Positions 36,561-49,280 are shown, numbered from the stretch's first letter. The stretch is DNA of 64,000 bases from Plectrocnemia conspersa (GCA_009617715.1 VTFK01000048.1:620001-684000), one strand, 5' to 3'. Translations and numbers: made by a program. Notes: a model not told the origin generated them from the sequence alone.

Positions 36561-37489
36561 AATCCATATACTGAGTTGTATAGGATGATCATTAATCTAA
36601 TATTTATTTCTAGAAATTATTTTATTACTTTGCTGTTTATTACAATAAATTAAAAAGTAGATCATAGAACTCAATTTTTACCGAGCAATTTTTAATATCA
36701 ATCAGTTAATATTATCTTCGTAAATCATGATTTAAATTGTTTAAACTTAATCTGAAACTTCTCAGAAATTAAATAGCGTATCACAAAAATACGTAAGTTT
36801 AAAAATATAAAACGTTATTTATAAATGTTTAAATGTATTTGAGACAATAACCTAACAAGTTTTGAAAGTAGGATACATAAAATGTTGTATATTATGTAAG
36901 TCAATTACTGATTAAAAACCAGAAGAGCATTACTTAAGTATCAATGTTTAAACCATATTTAATTATTATTCTATAATCTATAAATTACACATTTAACTTT
37001 CACTTTTAATAGATGTTTCATTAATTTGATTTTCGTTTATATTATCATTATAATTACATATGACAATGCTAACTACAAAATAGGTCGGTTTTTAGACAAT
37101 ATTTAGAAAATATTGCAAGTAAAATAAATTCTGAAGTTTTTATTGGAATGACAGAATACAATTTTTTTTATTAAAGATAATTTAAAAAAAATGTAATATG
37201 TAATATATAAATAAATAAATATGTGTTGCTTTATGTATAATATTGTAATTAAAAAAAAACTTTAAAAAATTATTTCGTCGAGATATAAAAACATATCGAG
37301 AAATTAGTAATTTAGCTACGATCCTTAACAATAGAACGTGACTAGTTAGTTATGTTAAATATTAATTCCATAAGCAACTCGCGATCCTCAGAGAATCTTG
37401 ATTTACATTAAGGATCTTTGGCTTATTATACCTCGCATAATTCTCGCATATTATCTCAAATCAAGCGTGTCCTATCAATCCGATCAGCT
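36561..37489. other. AT-rich non-coding stretch
   Basis: Nothing was recognised. Confidence 0.5.
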
Positions 37490-37790
37490 TAACGAAAGAT
37501 TGCGGTTGAAGGCCATAAAAACAATATCACCATCGGAATAAGAACCTTCAAATCCCCCTGCGAGGAGGTTCTCGATTATGTCTGAAAATCCTCAGTCTCC
37601 CGGCGCGGTCATAATCCAATTTGTCCCGAGCCAGCAGCGACGCCCAACCTTCTGGGACTCCCCGAAACTTTTCCATATACGTGTTTACTTAACTAGCCAT
37701 GAAAAACATCACACGCAATTTGGATGAATGTGACGGCGGTCAGGGTCCGTGTATTTTTTTCCGGAGGTTGCCCCGGAAAACTCTAAGTAC
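37490..37790. other. GC-rich island with open frames on both strands
   Basis: The plus strand is open from 37542 to about 37724 (MSENPQSPGAVIIQF... from ATG at 37578), then a stop. On the minus strand an ATG near 37675 opens MEKFRGVPEGWASLLARDKL and runs about 40 codons. Neither is recognised, and neither side has a strong splice site. Composition is unlike the flanks. Options are an unidentified exon, a promoter or first-exon region, or a conserved non-coding element. The adjacent plus-strand frame 37699-38007 has no motif. Confidence 0.35.
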
Positions 37791-38108
37791 AGTTTCGTCG
37801 TTAATAATTCACTTAATTCGCGAACTCGAGAGAGTTTTAGGAAAACGATCTATAGTGCGTATGTACCAAGTGGATAAATCATTCAAATTGGGCTTAGTAT
37901 CGACAAAGGTTCTTGGGATGGATCGTTTGTTCAGAAGATTACGCATAACATTGAGTAGCGGTAGTTTATTTAGCTATATTTTAAATCGAAAAAATATGGT
38001 AGATTGATTCGTTCTGCTCTGCTAATGAATAAGCGATTTTGTATTTTTATTATAGACACATATAGTAAACATTACGTCAAACATAATCATTTTTAATATC
38101 AAATATCG

Positions 38109-38303
38109 GCATCAAGTGTTCGTGACAGTCGTTGTAAGATATGGCAGGTCGTCGAGTTAGTGCTTGCAAACATTTTTTATATGTTCATTAGAGAAAAGTT
38201 GACGAAGAGTAAAAGACATTATAAACGTTTCTATGATAGCAATCGTCCAAAAATCATCACTGGGCATCGATCGAAGTCAAGTGATGATGCAGAGCAGCTA
38301 TGA
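38109..38303 (+). other. Unrecognised protein-like open frame, possibly transposon-derived
   Basis: The frame reads ASSVRDSRCKIWQVVELVLA, continues NIFYMFIREKLTKSKRHYKR, and stops at 38301-38303. It has normal charge distribution but no start codon at its 5' end. The opening resembles N-terminal regions of some insect Tc1-like transposases, but too weakly for a call. Confidence 0.25.
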
Positions 38304-38659
38304 CAAATATTGAACAGATTTATTTGACTAAATAGGTAAAAAGTTTAATTTAGATGTTTTTGTGCTATAAAATAAACTGCGCCCGTTGTACAAGTAAATT
38401 ATTTGATATTATTAGGAATGGCCACCATAAACATTTGTGCTGTCTCCTACTATACAAATGTCTTTCTTGCGCCATTGTGTGAAAACGATGTGTATTGTTT
38501 TAGGCATGAGGATTCCATTGAAACTGTAACCACCATAAATAAGGTTAAATTTTTCTTACAATGATAATAATAAAAGGTTTGGCATCTTTTTTTTTTAATA
38601 AGCTTGGGGTTTTATGTATAAATTTCGATAATATTCATTGATATATTTTACTGTTGTTT

Positions 38660-38965
38660 TATATCCAAAAATATTTCGGGATTCTATTCTCGGGAATATT
38701 GTGGGCTTGCGGTGCTATTTGTCTTCCGGTGATATATTGTTTCCCGTGACCATTTCATAACAAAGAAATATTAAATTAATATATAAATTATACCGGAAAA
38801 CCTATCGTGTTACTTATGAAAAACCCTTATATTTTTAGTCGTAACGAGAGCCTTTGTATGATTTCACTATTGTATAGTCTATCCTTATTGATGAATAATC
38901 ATTTTTGGTCAAAATAATTAACGTGAGTTTCAAAAATAAGATCCTCACAAACGAGGCCCATCTGT
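38660..38965 (+). repeat. Dispersed repeat family B, copy 3
   Basis: It shares CCGTGACCATTTCATAACAA, TCCTTATTGATGAATAATCA and TTAACGTGAGTTTCAAAAAT with copy 2 in the same order, at moderate divergence. Confidence 0.6.
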
Positions 38966-39344
38966 GTGGCCCCCTAAAAATATTTTTTATATAAATTATA
39001 ATAAATAGAAATACAAAATATATTTGTTATTGTTTGAAAGCTGATATTTATGCTGTAGGCTAATTTGAATTTTTATTAGGATGAGTTTTTAATTTTGTGT
39101 TACTCTTGACTATATATAATATGTTGTTGTTGTCATGAACATAAATTTTTTTTAAGTTATGAATACTTAAACTTACATTTAAAATAATTTAATATAAACA
39201 CTTTGTATATATAAAGAAAACAGTGAATAGTACATTTATATATTATAAAATTATTATTAATAAAATAGAATTGTCTTTGAAAATGCGTATTTAATTATTA
39301 AAATTTAAGAATATTTAGTAGATTTAACAGTAATTATTATGAAA

Positions 39345-39437
39345 ATGGTTACTAAGCACCCACCATACTCTCTAGACCTTGCTCCTTCTGATTTCCATTT
39401 TTTTTTAGATAGCAAAAAGATTAAAGTTTTGCAGTAA
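39345..39437 (+). pseudogene. Mariner transposase fragment
   Basis: The frame reads MVTKHPPYSLDLAPSDFHFF then LDSKKIKVLQ and a stop. HPPYSPDLAPSD(F/Y)HLF is the hallmark around the third catalytic Asp of mariner transposases. Here Pro is replaced by Leu and the rest of the DDE domain is missing. It is a short dead fragment with no terminal repeats seen nearby. Confidence 0.8.
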
Positions 39438-42119
39438 AGTCCTATGAATTTTATTATAATGGCATAAATTAGTTTCTAGAACGATAAAAAATATTTAAAA
39501 ACATTAATGAAAATTAAATAATTGATTAAATAAAATAAAAATGGTATTAAATTTAAAAATGTTTCCCTATATAATATTGTAAAAATTATTAATTTGTCAT
39601 ATTTATTGATTAAATATAATACATTTACTATATAGTAAATAATTTAATGCATAAAGATTCTAAACGTAGAAGTTTATTAATCATAGAATTTTGCTAATTT
39701 AAAAAATATATTAAACCTTACATATTTTTTAAGAAAAATATTTAAAAACGGGATAAGTAATAAAAAAAATCTAAAATATATCACAAAAAATATTTAGCTA
39801 ATAAAATGAAAAGTATTAACTTCTAATTTAGTTAAAATAATAAAATAATTAAGTCTCTTCCATTAACACGAATATAGATGAACAAAAACATATGGGTAAT
39901 ATATGCATTTTATATTGTGTAGAAAAATATATAAACTAACTTATTTGTTTCATAATTGAGTTGAATCTCTCAAGGACAAAAAGATGAAATATGTGTATTA
40001 TTATGATATTTTTAACGTATGTATTATATTTTTAACGTACAAACTTTTTTAAGTGGTATTTAGGGCACTGAGGCAGCTTTCGCATGTCCCATTTTAGCAG
40101 ATTTATGTTCATTTTTAAAGCAACTAGTTTATTTTTCATGAACTCTCACCCAGCATCGAGTAGAATATTACACGGTGTAAAATTAAAAAAAACATATATT
40201 TTATACAGTTACTTTAAAAGCAATGAAATATATAATAAATTACCGTCGAACGGAAACGAGCAGAACGTAATTTACAACCTAGACATTTTCTAGATCACCT
40301 CTCCTCTAGGAGCTTTAATCCTCGACCGAATCGAGCTTTATGAATTCCAGGTGCGAACGTTCAATTTGCCAATGTCGGGATTACACCTATGCAAATGAAG
40401 ACGTCCTTAGGTACATATTGATCAAAGGGTAGTGAATATTGACCTTATATGGACACTCATTGACCCCGTATGCTGGCATGTATATGGAATGAAACATTGA
40501 ACATCGTATTTGAGGTCTAGAATGGGCGTAGTTATGTGAACTGCTACCATAACATACGGAGTGTGAGAGTTACCAACACAACCATTATTCGGAATCAGTT
40601 AACCGACAAATTTCAGTTATGAAGATAGCACTCAAACGTAAAATACGCGCATTATCTTTATATCTGATAAGGACTGTTGTTTTATATCAAAGATTCATTA
40701 AAAAAATCCTTCAAAACACCGGTTGATAAAATTTAAAAAATTGCGATGTATTGTTTCAAGGTTGTTAAATATGATACTTTCATTGTTTTGAAGCCAAGTT
40801 TTAAGATCAAAATTATAATTATAACTTTTCAAAGTAGAACAGTAAAATCGTTTTAAGCTTGTATATATAATCAACCACAGCAATTTTAATTTTATGAAAT
40901 GTATATATTTATTATTCAAGAATTTAACAATTACAACTAATTTACAAGCGTTGAATTTTATAAATGGTAATTAGTCCCCTCTTATATAATAAGTATCCAT
41001 GTCTACAGAAAAAACTTATAGACCAGTTACTGAATATTCTATTATGTTTTGTAATATCGACGGTATAAACGGTTAATTTCGATTCAATCCCCTTTTGTGA
41101 TGTATTGCGGTAGTGCTATACACACGTGTCTATAAAATATGCACGTGTGTATTGTTGGCTGCCGTTTGGTAAACCTTTGTCGACGGCTAAAACTCGATAA
41201 CTCCACATTAATTCGGATTGGCTCAGCATGTCAAACTTATGACAACTTTCACAAATTAATACATAAATTGCGTGACGACGTACAACAACACTATGGCCAG
41301 TCTGAAGTTCTATTTGCGATACAGTATAGAATTTTTTATTCTTACGTTGCAACCTGATGCGCAAACCCAATGCGTTACAACGAGGTAAAACTAACAAGTA
41401 ATTATTAACAGTTTGAGCAACATTTTTACAGACTTTTATAAAATTAAACTGTTTTTAAAAAACCTTATAAATTTTATATATAATTTTAAATAAAAATAAA
41501 GAAAATCCGGTGAAAATCGATTTAATAAATTATTATTATGCTATGTCGTTGTAACGGATTGTATCACTTCCAAAATCTACATATTATTTCGGTAATGTAG
41601 ATAAATATCTAATATTGGTTTAAATGATTATTTTGCTCTGCTTATCTAAGTACATATGTGCGTTTTTGTTTTCGTTGTTGTTTCTTTGGAAAATTCAATC
41701 ATCATGCATAATTTATATATGATTTAATACTGGTTAATAATATACAAAATGAAAGACTATTTATATGGTATACATAATGAGTAGTTCGTTGGATAATTTC
41801 AATTTAAAAAGTGTATTTTATGACATAACATTTTATAAATAATACAATTTAAATGGCACAAAGCATATTTTCAGATCCCCGCATTATGACTTAAAGATAA
41901 AAATTCAGTTGACTAACCCCGATTCAGGATTTAAAAGGAAAACGTCAACTGAACGCAGGCAGATTAATCCCGGACATTTTTGTTAAAATAAACCTACATA
42001 AACATAAAGGTTGGTACAAAATTTCCAACTCAAAATGAAATGTAATCATTTTAGATAAACATATTTTAAAATATCCATATTTTTTTGTTGTTGTTGTTGT
42101 TATTATCATTTAAGATGAA
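39438..42119. other. Non-coding stretch with a GC-richer island at 40300-40620
   Basis: No gene was recognised. The island 40300-40620 (CACCTCTCCTCTAGGAGC, CCAATGTCGGGATTACACC) and another patch at 41110-41390 have overlapping short frames on both strands without motifs. The remainder is AT-rich. Confidence 0.4.
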
Positions 42120-42260
42120 ATAGCGTTGTCCGTAGGGCTTAGACTGGTAACCCTGAGGCCACGGGCTCAGGCCCCGACAGCAAATCCGAATTCTTATACG
42201 TAAAAATCACTAATATTTGAAACAATAATATACATAATAACGCATTGGGCATTGGGCTTA
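42120..42260 (+). repeat. SINE-like copy with tRNA-related head
   Basis: GTCCGTAGGGCTTAGACTGG followed by CTGAGGCCACGGGCTCAGGC and CCCGACAGC has an A-box-like and a B-box-like segment spaced as in tRNA-derived SINEs. The B box (GGGCTCAGGCC) is off-consensus. No intact tRNA fold is evident. Confidence 0.45.
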
Positions 42261-44019
42261 CGCCTGTCAAGTATCAATCAAAGATTAAGTCTTGACTTAC
42301 CGCGAAAAGCATTTTTTTTAGTTATTTGCGCATAGTTTCATTTTATACTTTGATATGCCTGTTTTTAATTAAGATTTATACCACTGTCAGTCAAGTTAAA
42401 GCTGTGGGATTATCATTTCTCATAAACTATTTATATTTGGGTCAATTTACTATAAACAATTATACAGATTTATAAAGCGTTAATACAACATCAGATATAA
42501 AGATTAAAAATTCGTTCAGTTTTTCTTTGAAATGAAAAGTATGAAATCAAATTTTGAAATTAAGTCTATTCTTAGCGTGCTCATTTTATTCATGTATAAT
42601 TAATTGTATCAACATATTTTAGATTTATGTATTGAGTTTTAAGTACAGAGAGAGTTTCAAAGCAAATTCAATTTTTCCACAACGCCCACAGAATATTAAA
42701 ATGCGGACATATAAATATTTATTTTTATGAAAATTTATTCTCTCATACACATCAGCAACGAAAAACTTATTCCCAATATAATCTTGAGAAAAACCATGTA
42801 GACGCACGAATTATACTCCATATTCACCTACCATGTTTTCTCTAAATAATATACCAAGAAAATGTGACATTTGAAACCTTCGCCTTAGATAATTTTCTCC
42901 TAAATTCAATTATCCCACATGGCAGCACCTTTTGGATACTTTAGAACTTTTTTTGACTCGCCAAACGACTCGAGAGCGCTTTCGCAAATTACCAATTAAA
43001 GTTACTCGAATTTCCGCGTAGTTTGAAAGTACTCGTAGAAACAGTGTATTTTTTGTGCTAGAACCTTATATTTTTAGTGCTCTCTCCGGGAAATGCGCTT
43101 GTGTTTAAGATGCGGTAGAAATACATTTTCATCGTCTGAGACAGGGTGCCGTGTAATTTCCTGCTCGGCTTAGAATTCCGGATTACTTATCGACTAAATT
43201 GGTGCTGCGCCTTGACCCACTATGTGTAAAAACAGGTATATATATTCAGAAGGGAACGGGTGTATAGGAAAAAAGCCCTGGGCGCCAATCTATGAGAGCA
43301 AATTTAATAAAATCGATGTATTCGCAATCTATCGAAACATTTTCAGTTAGGTTAGCTCATTTTTTTTATTTATTCAAATAAACTATATTCATACTAAGAA
43401 ATTTAAATCATCTTTTTTTTTTAAAATATGTAAGCTATTAAAGCAGTAGAAGTCGAGGCGCCACACAAATTAAATTTAACCTAAAAAAGACGTCGTGCAG
43501 TTTGCTTAGTGCTTATTTTACGCAACAGAAACGATTCATTGTGATGTGAAACGAAAAGTGGATTAATTATTTAAATTACTTTTATTGAACAAAATAAATA
43601 TGTAGGGGCAACTGGCAGCCCGCGGCAGGTATCGAAACTTTATTGAAATAGACTACGCGAAAAAACTTCTTAAAATGCGTTAAAAGTGCCATAAACTAAT
43701 CCATTAATTTTTATGACATACTGCGTGTTATTAAGCTTTTGTCCAACAATTATCATTGTGCATCTTATGTATATTATGGCTGATAGGTGATAAAGAAACT
43801 GTATTAAAATTTTCCCGAAGTCGTAACAAGAGGTAATTTTATTATTTAACTGCAGAAATCTAAGCTCGTGTGTCATATTATGCAACATTCAAATACGTAC
43901 TATTTTTTTGGTGGGTGATGGTACAAATTTAGGTTTTACCGCGGGTGCAGTTTTCAGCGAAATTATTGTTTTTAAATTTTTACAGTAAGCGTAATACAAA
44001 AATGTCTAATATAAAATCA
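42261..44019. other. Non-coding DNA with a GC-richer island (42940-43270)
   Basis: The island 42940-43270 (CGACTCGAGAGCGCTTTCGC, TCTCTCCGGGAAATGCGC, CTGCTCGGCTTAGAATTCCG) has no sustained frame. It may be regulatory. No gene was recognised in the rest. Confidence 0.4.
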
Positions 44020-44400
44020 GATGGATAACAACACGTCCAATTCCAAACCTCCAAACCGTCGTAATTGGTCGTTACAGAAAAAAGTAGGCGAGCACAAAAT
44101 CTGACTGAACTAACAAGTGTATAAAAGTGAATATATTGCGCCTATATCCACACTTACATTTAGGACTCAATTCTGACAACACATCTAAAAAATTCCCTTG
44201 GACACTTTGACACACGAGAGTTTATCTGAACTTGAAACTAAATAAAGAAAAGCCAACAATTATAGATGGAAAATACTGAAAAAGCAGCCGCTTCCCTCTT
44301 CGCGTCAACCATCAGAGTTCAGCCCGATCTTCAGAAACGACTGGATCCTTCAGATACAGACTGTCTCAGTATTGTTGCACAATAATAATTTATAAACAAT
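44020..44400 (+). mobile_element. Putative LTR-retroelement leader with TATA box and short ORF
   Basis: The GTCGTTACAGAAAAAAGTAG segment, a TATAAAA at 44120-44126, then CCACACTTACATTTAGGACT and GAGAGTTTATCTGAACTTG all have counterparts in order at 57915-58210. ATG at 44266 opens a 39-codon frame (MENTEKAAASLFASTIRV...) that stops at 44383-44385. The same peptide start is recognisable near 8060. The layout suggests an LTR promoter, a leader and the truncated start of a gag-like ORF. No RT, integrase or paired LTR was found. Confidence 0.45.
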
Positions 44401-45794
44401 TTATCTTGTATAAAAACACTTTGACACACAAGACAGGACAAATTAAAATTCAAGAATTTTGCGAAACCAAATTATAGCAAAAACATAATTATAACTTATT
44501 AAAACCACTAGAGTTTTTTCGTTATTACTGTAGGCATACTTTCTGTTCGATGACTATTTAAATTTAATATTTCTAGCCAGAAAAAAAAATCGTACAATTT
44601 TAAGTTTCTTTAAAACTTCAAAATAACTTGCTAATTACCGTCGTAACAAAATATTTTGTAATAATAATAATTTTAATGTGTATCATAGAAATACAATTTT
44701 ATTTTAAATGACTCAAATGAAATAGCTTAATTTAGAGTCAATAAATGATCTTTTATACATTTAATGTTTTCTCTAAATGAATAAATTTAAGATCCTTGAT
44801 CGTTTTTAATTTAAATTTTCTCAATTTATATATACATATAAATCATTTATTATTGTGGTTCGCAATTTATTTGTACAAAAAGAGTGCTTATAAAATAATA
44901 ACAATTTAAACTTGTAGGATGAAATATATAACTAAAGTTATTCAAAGCAGATAAGTAAAGTTAAGAGCTTGTTTATTATTTCAAAAGATCGTTTATTATT
45001 TCAATATATAATATTTTTATAATACGTGTTTTTAAAAATACAAAATATAAGTTTTAAGTGCTTTTATAATATTACAGATATTAAAAAAACATATTTAATG
45101 CATTAAATTAATAGGAAACACATACATGATCCCAACAATGATGCATTGCGACACGTCACAGCGAATAAAACCCTTTATCAATTTTCCTGCAATCTAATAT
45201 CAACGCAACATATTATATTAAACCAATCGATCATTTAAGCGTTTCACATCTTGTATGAGAAAAAATATTAATACGTCACGAAAGTGAATTTTTAACCAAA
45301 TTTTAGATGGTAATCGTTTATACGTTGAAACTTACAAAGAATCCGAATGTAACCATGTATGGCGATTAATCATAAGAAACTAAACATACTCATGTACGTT
45401 TAACACGACATACACGCAATTCTCTGTGTGATTCATATTAACGTTTAAAAAATCTAGATTATAACTAACTATAATATCCATTTGGTATGTGTAAGTTGAA
45501 CGCTGGGCACAAAAAATAATTCAAAAGATCACGAACACAGATAATAAGAAAACAGGTAGAAATACAGACTCAGAAAAATAAATGTTTTGTATAGGTAAAT
45601 GTGAAAATGTATTTATTTACATACATATTATAAATTCAATACATATGTAGTTTCATGATTTTTATGCGTTGTCTAAAATAAATGAAAAATAAGGTCGGAC
45701 AAGCCGTATACCTGCCAAGTTAAGTCGATATATATTTGGCAATTTTATGAAACATTACAGAACAAATGTAATGATAAATTCAAAATTAGCGTTT
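44401..45794. other. AT-rich non-coding stretch
   Basis: Nothing was recognised. Confidence 0.5.
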
Positions 45795-45855
45795 CATTTT
45801 AGTAAAAATATATGTATATCGTACGTAGCCATATACATATATTTTTACTAAAATG
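45795..45855. repeat. Perfect 25-bp inverted repeat (hairpin)
   Basis: Bases 45795-45819 (CATTTTAGTAAAAATATATG...) are the exact reverse complement of 45831-45855, with an 11-base loop GCGTACG-like at the apex (CGTACGTAGCC). It is isolated, with no coding frame. It may be a MITE relic or a hairpin transcript. Confidence 0.85.
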
Positions 45856-46865
45856 CAATCCGATTATTTATATTCAGTAAAATGATGAATTAATGAAAAT
45901 TATTGTCGCGTAGCAAAATTTTATTATTAAATAATAATTATTTAAAACGGTTGTCACGGTACTGTCGGCCATCTTGTTTAATATTTGAATGCTTATTTTT
46001 CATTGGTCGAAACAACAGAACGCATTACCAGTGCCTCGGAAAGCAACGAACCAAATTCAATTTAAATTTTTATTATTATTTATTATTATAATTAAATATA
46101 TTTCGTTTGTTTCCGGATGCGACGGCTTAGAACAATTATATTATAGAAAATAGATGTTTAAACTACATTTACCTAGCTTCTTTGCAGTAGTACGCTAAAT
46201 TCGCAGAATTTTGATATAAATAGACTTATAAAATGCAAACGTATTTAGGTTAGGTATATAATATAATATAAAATATTGACATAGAAAAGGCTTGCGACTT
46301 GTAGAAACATCTTTTTGCATCCGCTGACCCGAAAATTAATCCAGCTTATTTTTGTAATTACGAGTTTTGTATACACAAGTCCCAAGAAACGGGAGCTCGT
46401 CAATGATGAACGTCCTTTGACGTTTTAATAATATGAATATTTATATTATATATATAAACAAGTTTAAAGCAAGGGATTACTCAAATGCCTTTGCTTTTCA
46501 ATTTATTTTTTGAAAAGTTATAATAAAGGTTTGTTTTAACATTTAGCTGACATTTCACCGTCGCACACTACTACAGATTGCTTTTTGGTTACAAATATCG
46601 AATACTATATTTTTTCGCGTAGTGTTTTATTGCTGAGCCATCGCGTTTTATGTTCAATTCCCTAGCTACTCATTTAAGCAATTTTTACAATGTATGCTAA
46701 CTTAAACCATTATTTCTAGTCTCTTTATTATAAAATAATATGTTATAAAGATGCAGTAAAATTGTAAATATTAATATTATATATAATTTTGAATAATATG
46801 CCATATTTATTTATTCGTTATTTTTTCCATTCGAAAAATCTGGCAGCTCGATAGCGAATTTTCAG

Positions 46866-47090
46866 TTGGCACTCTATCTTAAGGGATTTCTTGCCGAGTG
46901 TTTGGACGTCGACTTTGAAAACATACAAAGAAAGGCGTTGAAAGGGTTAACGATTCACAAAAGAATAAATAGACGTATATACAAGACTTTAAATAAGATT
47001 GAAATACGGGGCGTAGGTATACGTAGTCGTGGGTTTCAAACCATCTTGGAAAAACATTTATTTAGGATTCAATCTCGCACAGAATTTTAA
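46866..47090 (+). other. Unrecognised 74-codon open frame behind an acceptor-like site
   Basis: GCGAATTTTCAG precedes 46866. The frame then reads LALYLKGFLAECLDVDFENI, later RRIYKTLNKIEIRGVGIRSR, and ends SRTEF-stop at 47090. Composition is basic and protein-like and unlike the AT-driven frames around it. No family is recognised and no partner exon was found. It could be a terminal exon, a LINE/DNA-transposon fragment, or chance. Confidence 0.3.
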
Positions 47091-47799
47091 AAATATACAT
47101 AAGATTACCAGCAGTTGAAAAGATCGTGAGGTTGTCATTGACTTAATGAAACTTAAAATAAACACCAATACATACAGATATGTTTGTATTTATTTTTGTT
47201 TTGATACTCAAAATAATATACTACAGTAAAATAGTTATTTTAAATATATACTATATTAATTGTAGAGAAATATAGTTATTTTAAATACTTAATAAGAATT
47301 AATTTGTATTTAGTGTAAATAATTGAAAAATTAAATTTACAATATTGTTGATAAGATAGCATTTTATTTGATTATATCAAATATATATTTTTAATGCAAA
47401 GAAATATAAACAATAATAGTGTTTATAATATATTTGACGTATTTTGATATATAATCTTTTTATTGCGATTTAAAGTTAAAGTTTACTCAAATGTATCTTT
47501 CGGAGGTCCAACCCATTTAAACGATTATTTTAAATATCATGAAAAAAAAATCAGCAATTAGCTATGACAAAAGTTTTAACTAACAATAATATATTACAGA
47601 CCACCTAATTGTTGTAACATCTGCCAATTGACCGCTTGTAAAAACTAGAAATATTTGTGCGTTAAGGATTCTTGAAAGACAATGCATCTATCCAGCGTAA
47701 AAACCGCTGTTGTCATCTACCCCCTTGCATTAGTGACTTTCGAAATGCATTTTCACTTTTTCAAAGCGTTAACATATTTCATTGGTTGCATAATCAAGC

Positions 47800-47880
47800 G
47801 ATGCAATTAGCCCACCAACATCCGCATCTGTTATTCGCCAGAGATGTCTCAAATCAAGAACACAAAAATATGATGCTTTG
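47800..47880 (+). repeat. Dispersed copy of an 83-bp repeat
   Basis: GATGCAATTAGCCCACCAAC, CGCATCTGTTATTCGCCAGA and TCAAATCAAGAACACAAAAA match, in order, the tandem pair at 49115-49280. The open frame 47672-47899 runs over it without a known motif. Confidence 0.75.
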
Positions 47881-48460
47881 TAAGCTTATGGTTTTATGAT
47901 GTGTTTTGTTACCAGCTCATAATAAATAATTATAATAATTGCATATCCTACTTAGCAAAGAGCATAATATTTTAAAGATTGAGTTTACTCTTTAGCTGAA
48001 AATATAGTGTTTTCTTGTATTTAACTCATTATCTTCGACTGATATATACAGAATTTACTTCTTATTATTAAAAGAATTTTGATTAAGTAATAGTTATTTG
48101 TTTAATTTGCAAAAGATATTAAGTGCAAATGTATATTGACAAATAAAATAGTTTGGATACTTTTGCAGATTTCGAATGATAGGGTAATGGAGTTGTAGTT
48201 GAAGTCTTTTACTGTAAAAATAAAATTTTGCTTTACAAATGTGTAACAAACCATCATCATTAAACATCGTGAGATCAATCATCCTGGACTTGCTTTGTAA
48301 GTATATATAAACATCTACGTATATCAAACACTTTCACTAGTTGTTGATTTGGGGTCTTAGCAATACTTTCAGAACTACGCAGTATTGCCAAATTATAAAA
48401 AAAACGCATTATATGTGGTATGACCTGTTACCTTACCGGTCCTGATTGTATATATTGCAG

Positions 48461-48594
48461 CTATCGACGCAATCGACCAAAGACCGCAGCGACCTCTGAT
48501 CAAATTTATGACAATTCGTTTGCCCACGCAAAACGGTGGGCTCGCCAACCCTGAACGATGTGAGCTCTTCAGCCCACAGTACGTCGTTATTTAA
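48461..48594 (+). other. Possible terminal exon of unknown gene
   Basis: TATATATTGCAG ends at 48460. The third frame, from 48463, is open for 43 codons (IDAIDQRPQRPLIKFMTIRL, PTQNGGLANPERCELFSPQY, VVI) to TAA at 48592-48594. It is GC-richer than its flanks, and an AATAAA lies downstream near 48675. The pyrimidine tract before the AG is poor and no upstream exon is known, so this is speculative. Confidence 0.3.
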
Positions 48595-49114
48595 ACCTCA
48601 CGATATCAATTAAATGTGTCAATAGAAAGGGAATGGATTTTTCTTTTATTTTTCTGTAACATTAACATATATAAATAAAAAGTTGTTGATTTAGCATATC
48701 AATTTAGGGATGTATAGGGCGTTTAAAAAGCGTCGAAATACCATGCGATAAAATATGCGAGAGGAATGTCGATGGCGAAATTAAAAATGGCCGCCGTTGG
48801 ATTTTCACGCTTTTAAATAATAATGGAGACGCTGCTGAAAGAACATCTTTACTTTGCGTTATGAATAATTAATGGCGGACCGCACCCGGTCGCAGAAGTG
48901 ACACTCACCGATCGGTTGAAACACAAACTGTGCCTGTGGCTGATATATTATGCATCATAGCGTTTAGCTACCGATAAAGCACATGAGACAAACTACTCTA
49001 TTATAATACAATTTAATAAACTTGTACACTTAGGGAGTCTATTTAAAAAAAATGTAATAAATAATAATGTAATGAAAATAATTATAGAAATGTTAGCTTA
49101 TCTTAGTGTAAATG

Positions 49115-49280
49115 TGATGCAATTACCTAACCAATTTCCGCATCTCTGATTCACCAGAGTCGACTCTAATCATGAATATAAAATATATAAATGCAAGTGA
49201 TGCAATTACCTAACCAACTTCTGCATCTCTAATTCGCCAGAGTCGACTCTAATCAAGAATATAAAATATATGACACTTTG
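49115..49280 (+). repeat. Tandem duplication of an 83-bp unit
   Basis: The unit beginning TGATGCAATTACCTAACCAA occurs at 49115 and again at 49198, with the shared inner block CAGAGTCGACTCTAATCA and ending in AATATAAAATATAT. The two units differ at a handful of bases. A third, more diverged copy lies at 47800-47880. Confidence 0.85.

Noticed and set aside
37600..37680. Resemblance of the minus-strand VPEGWASLL to a CRIB-type GTPase-binding motif
   Set aside because: The essential upstream HxGxD-type residues are missing and a stop lies just upstream; a three- to five-residue match is not enough.
37699..38007. 102-codon plus-strand frame
   Set aside because: There is no recognised domain, it overlaps the island in a different frame from the more protein-like one, and there is no splice or promoter support.
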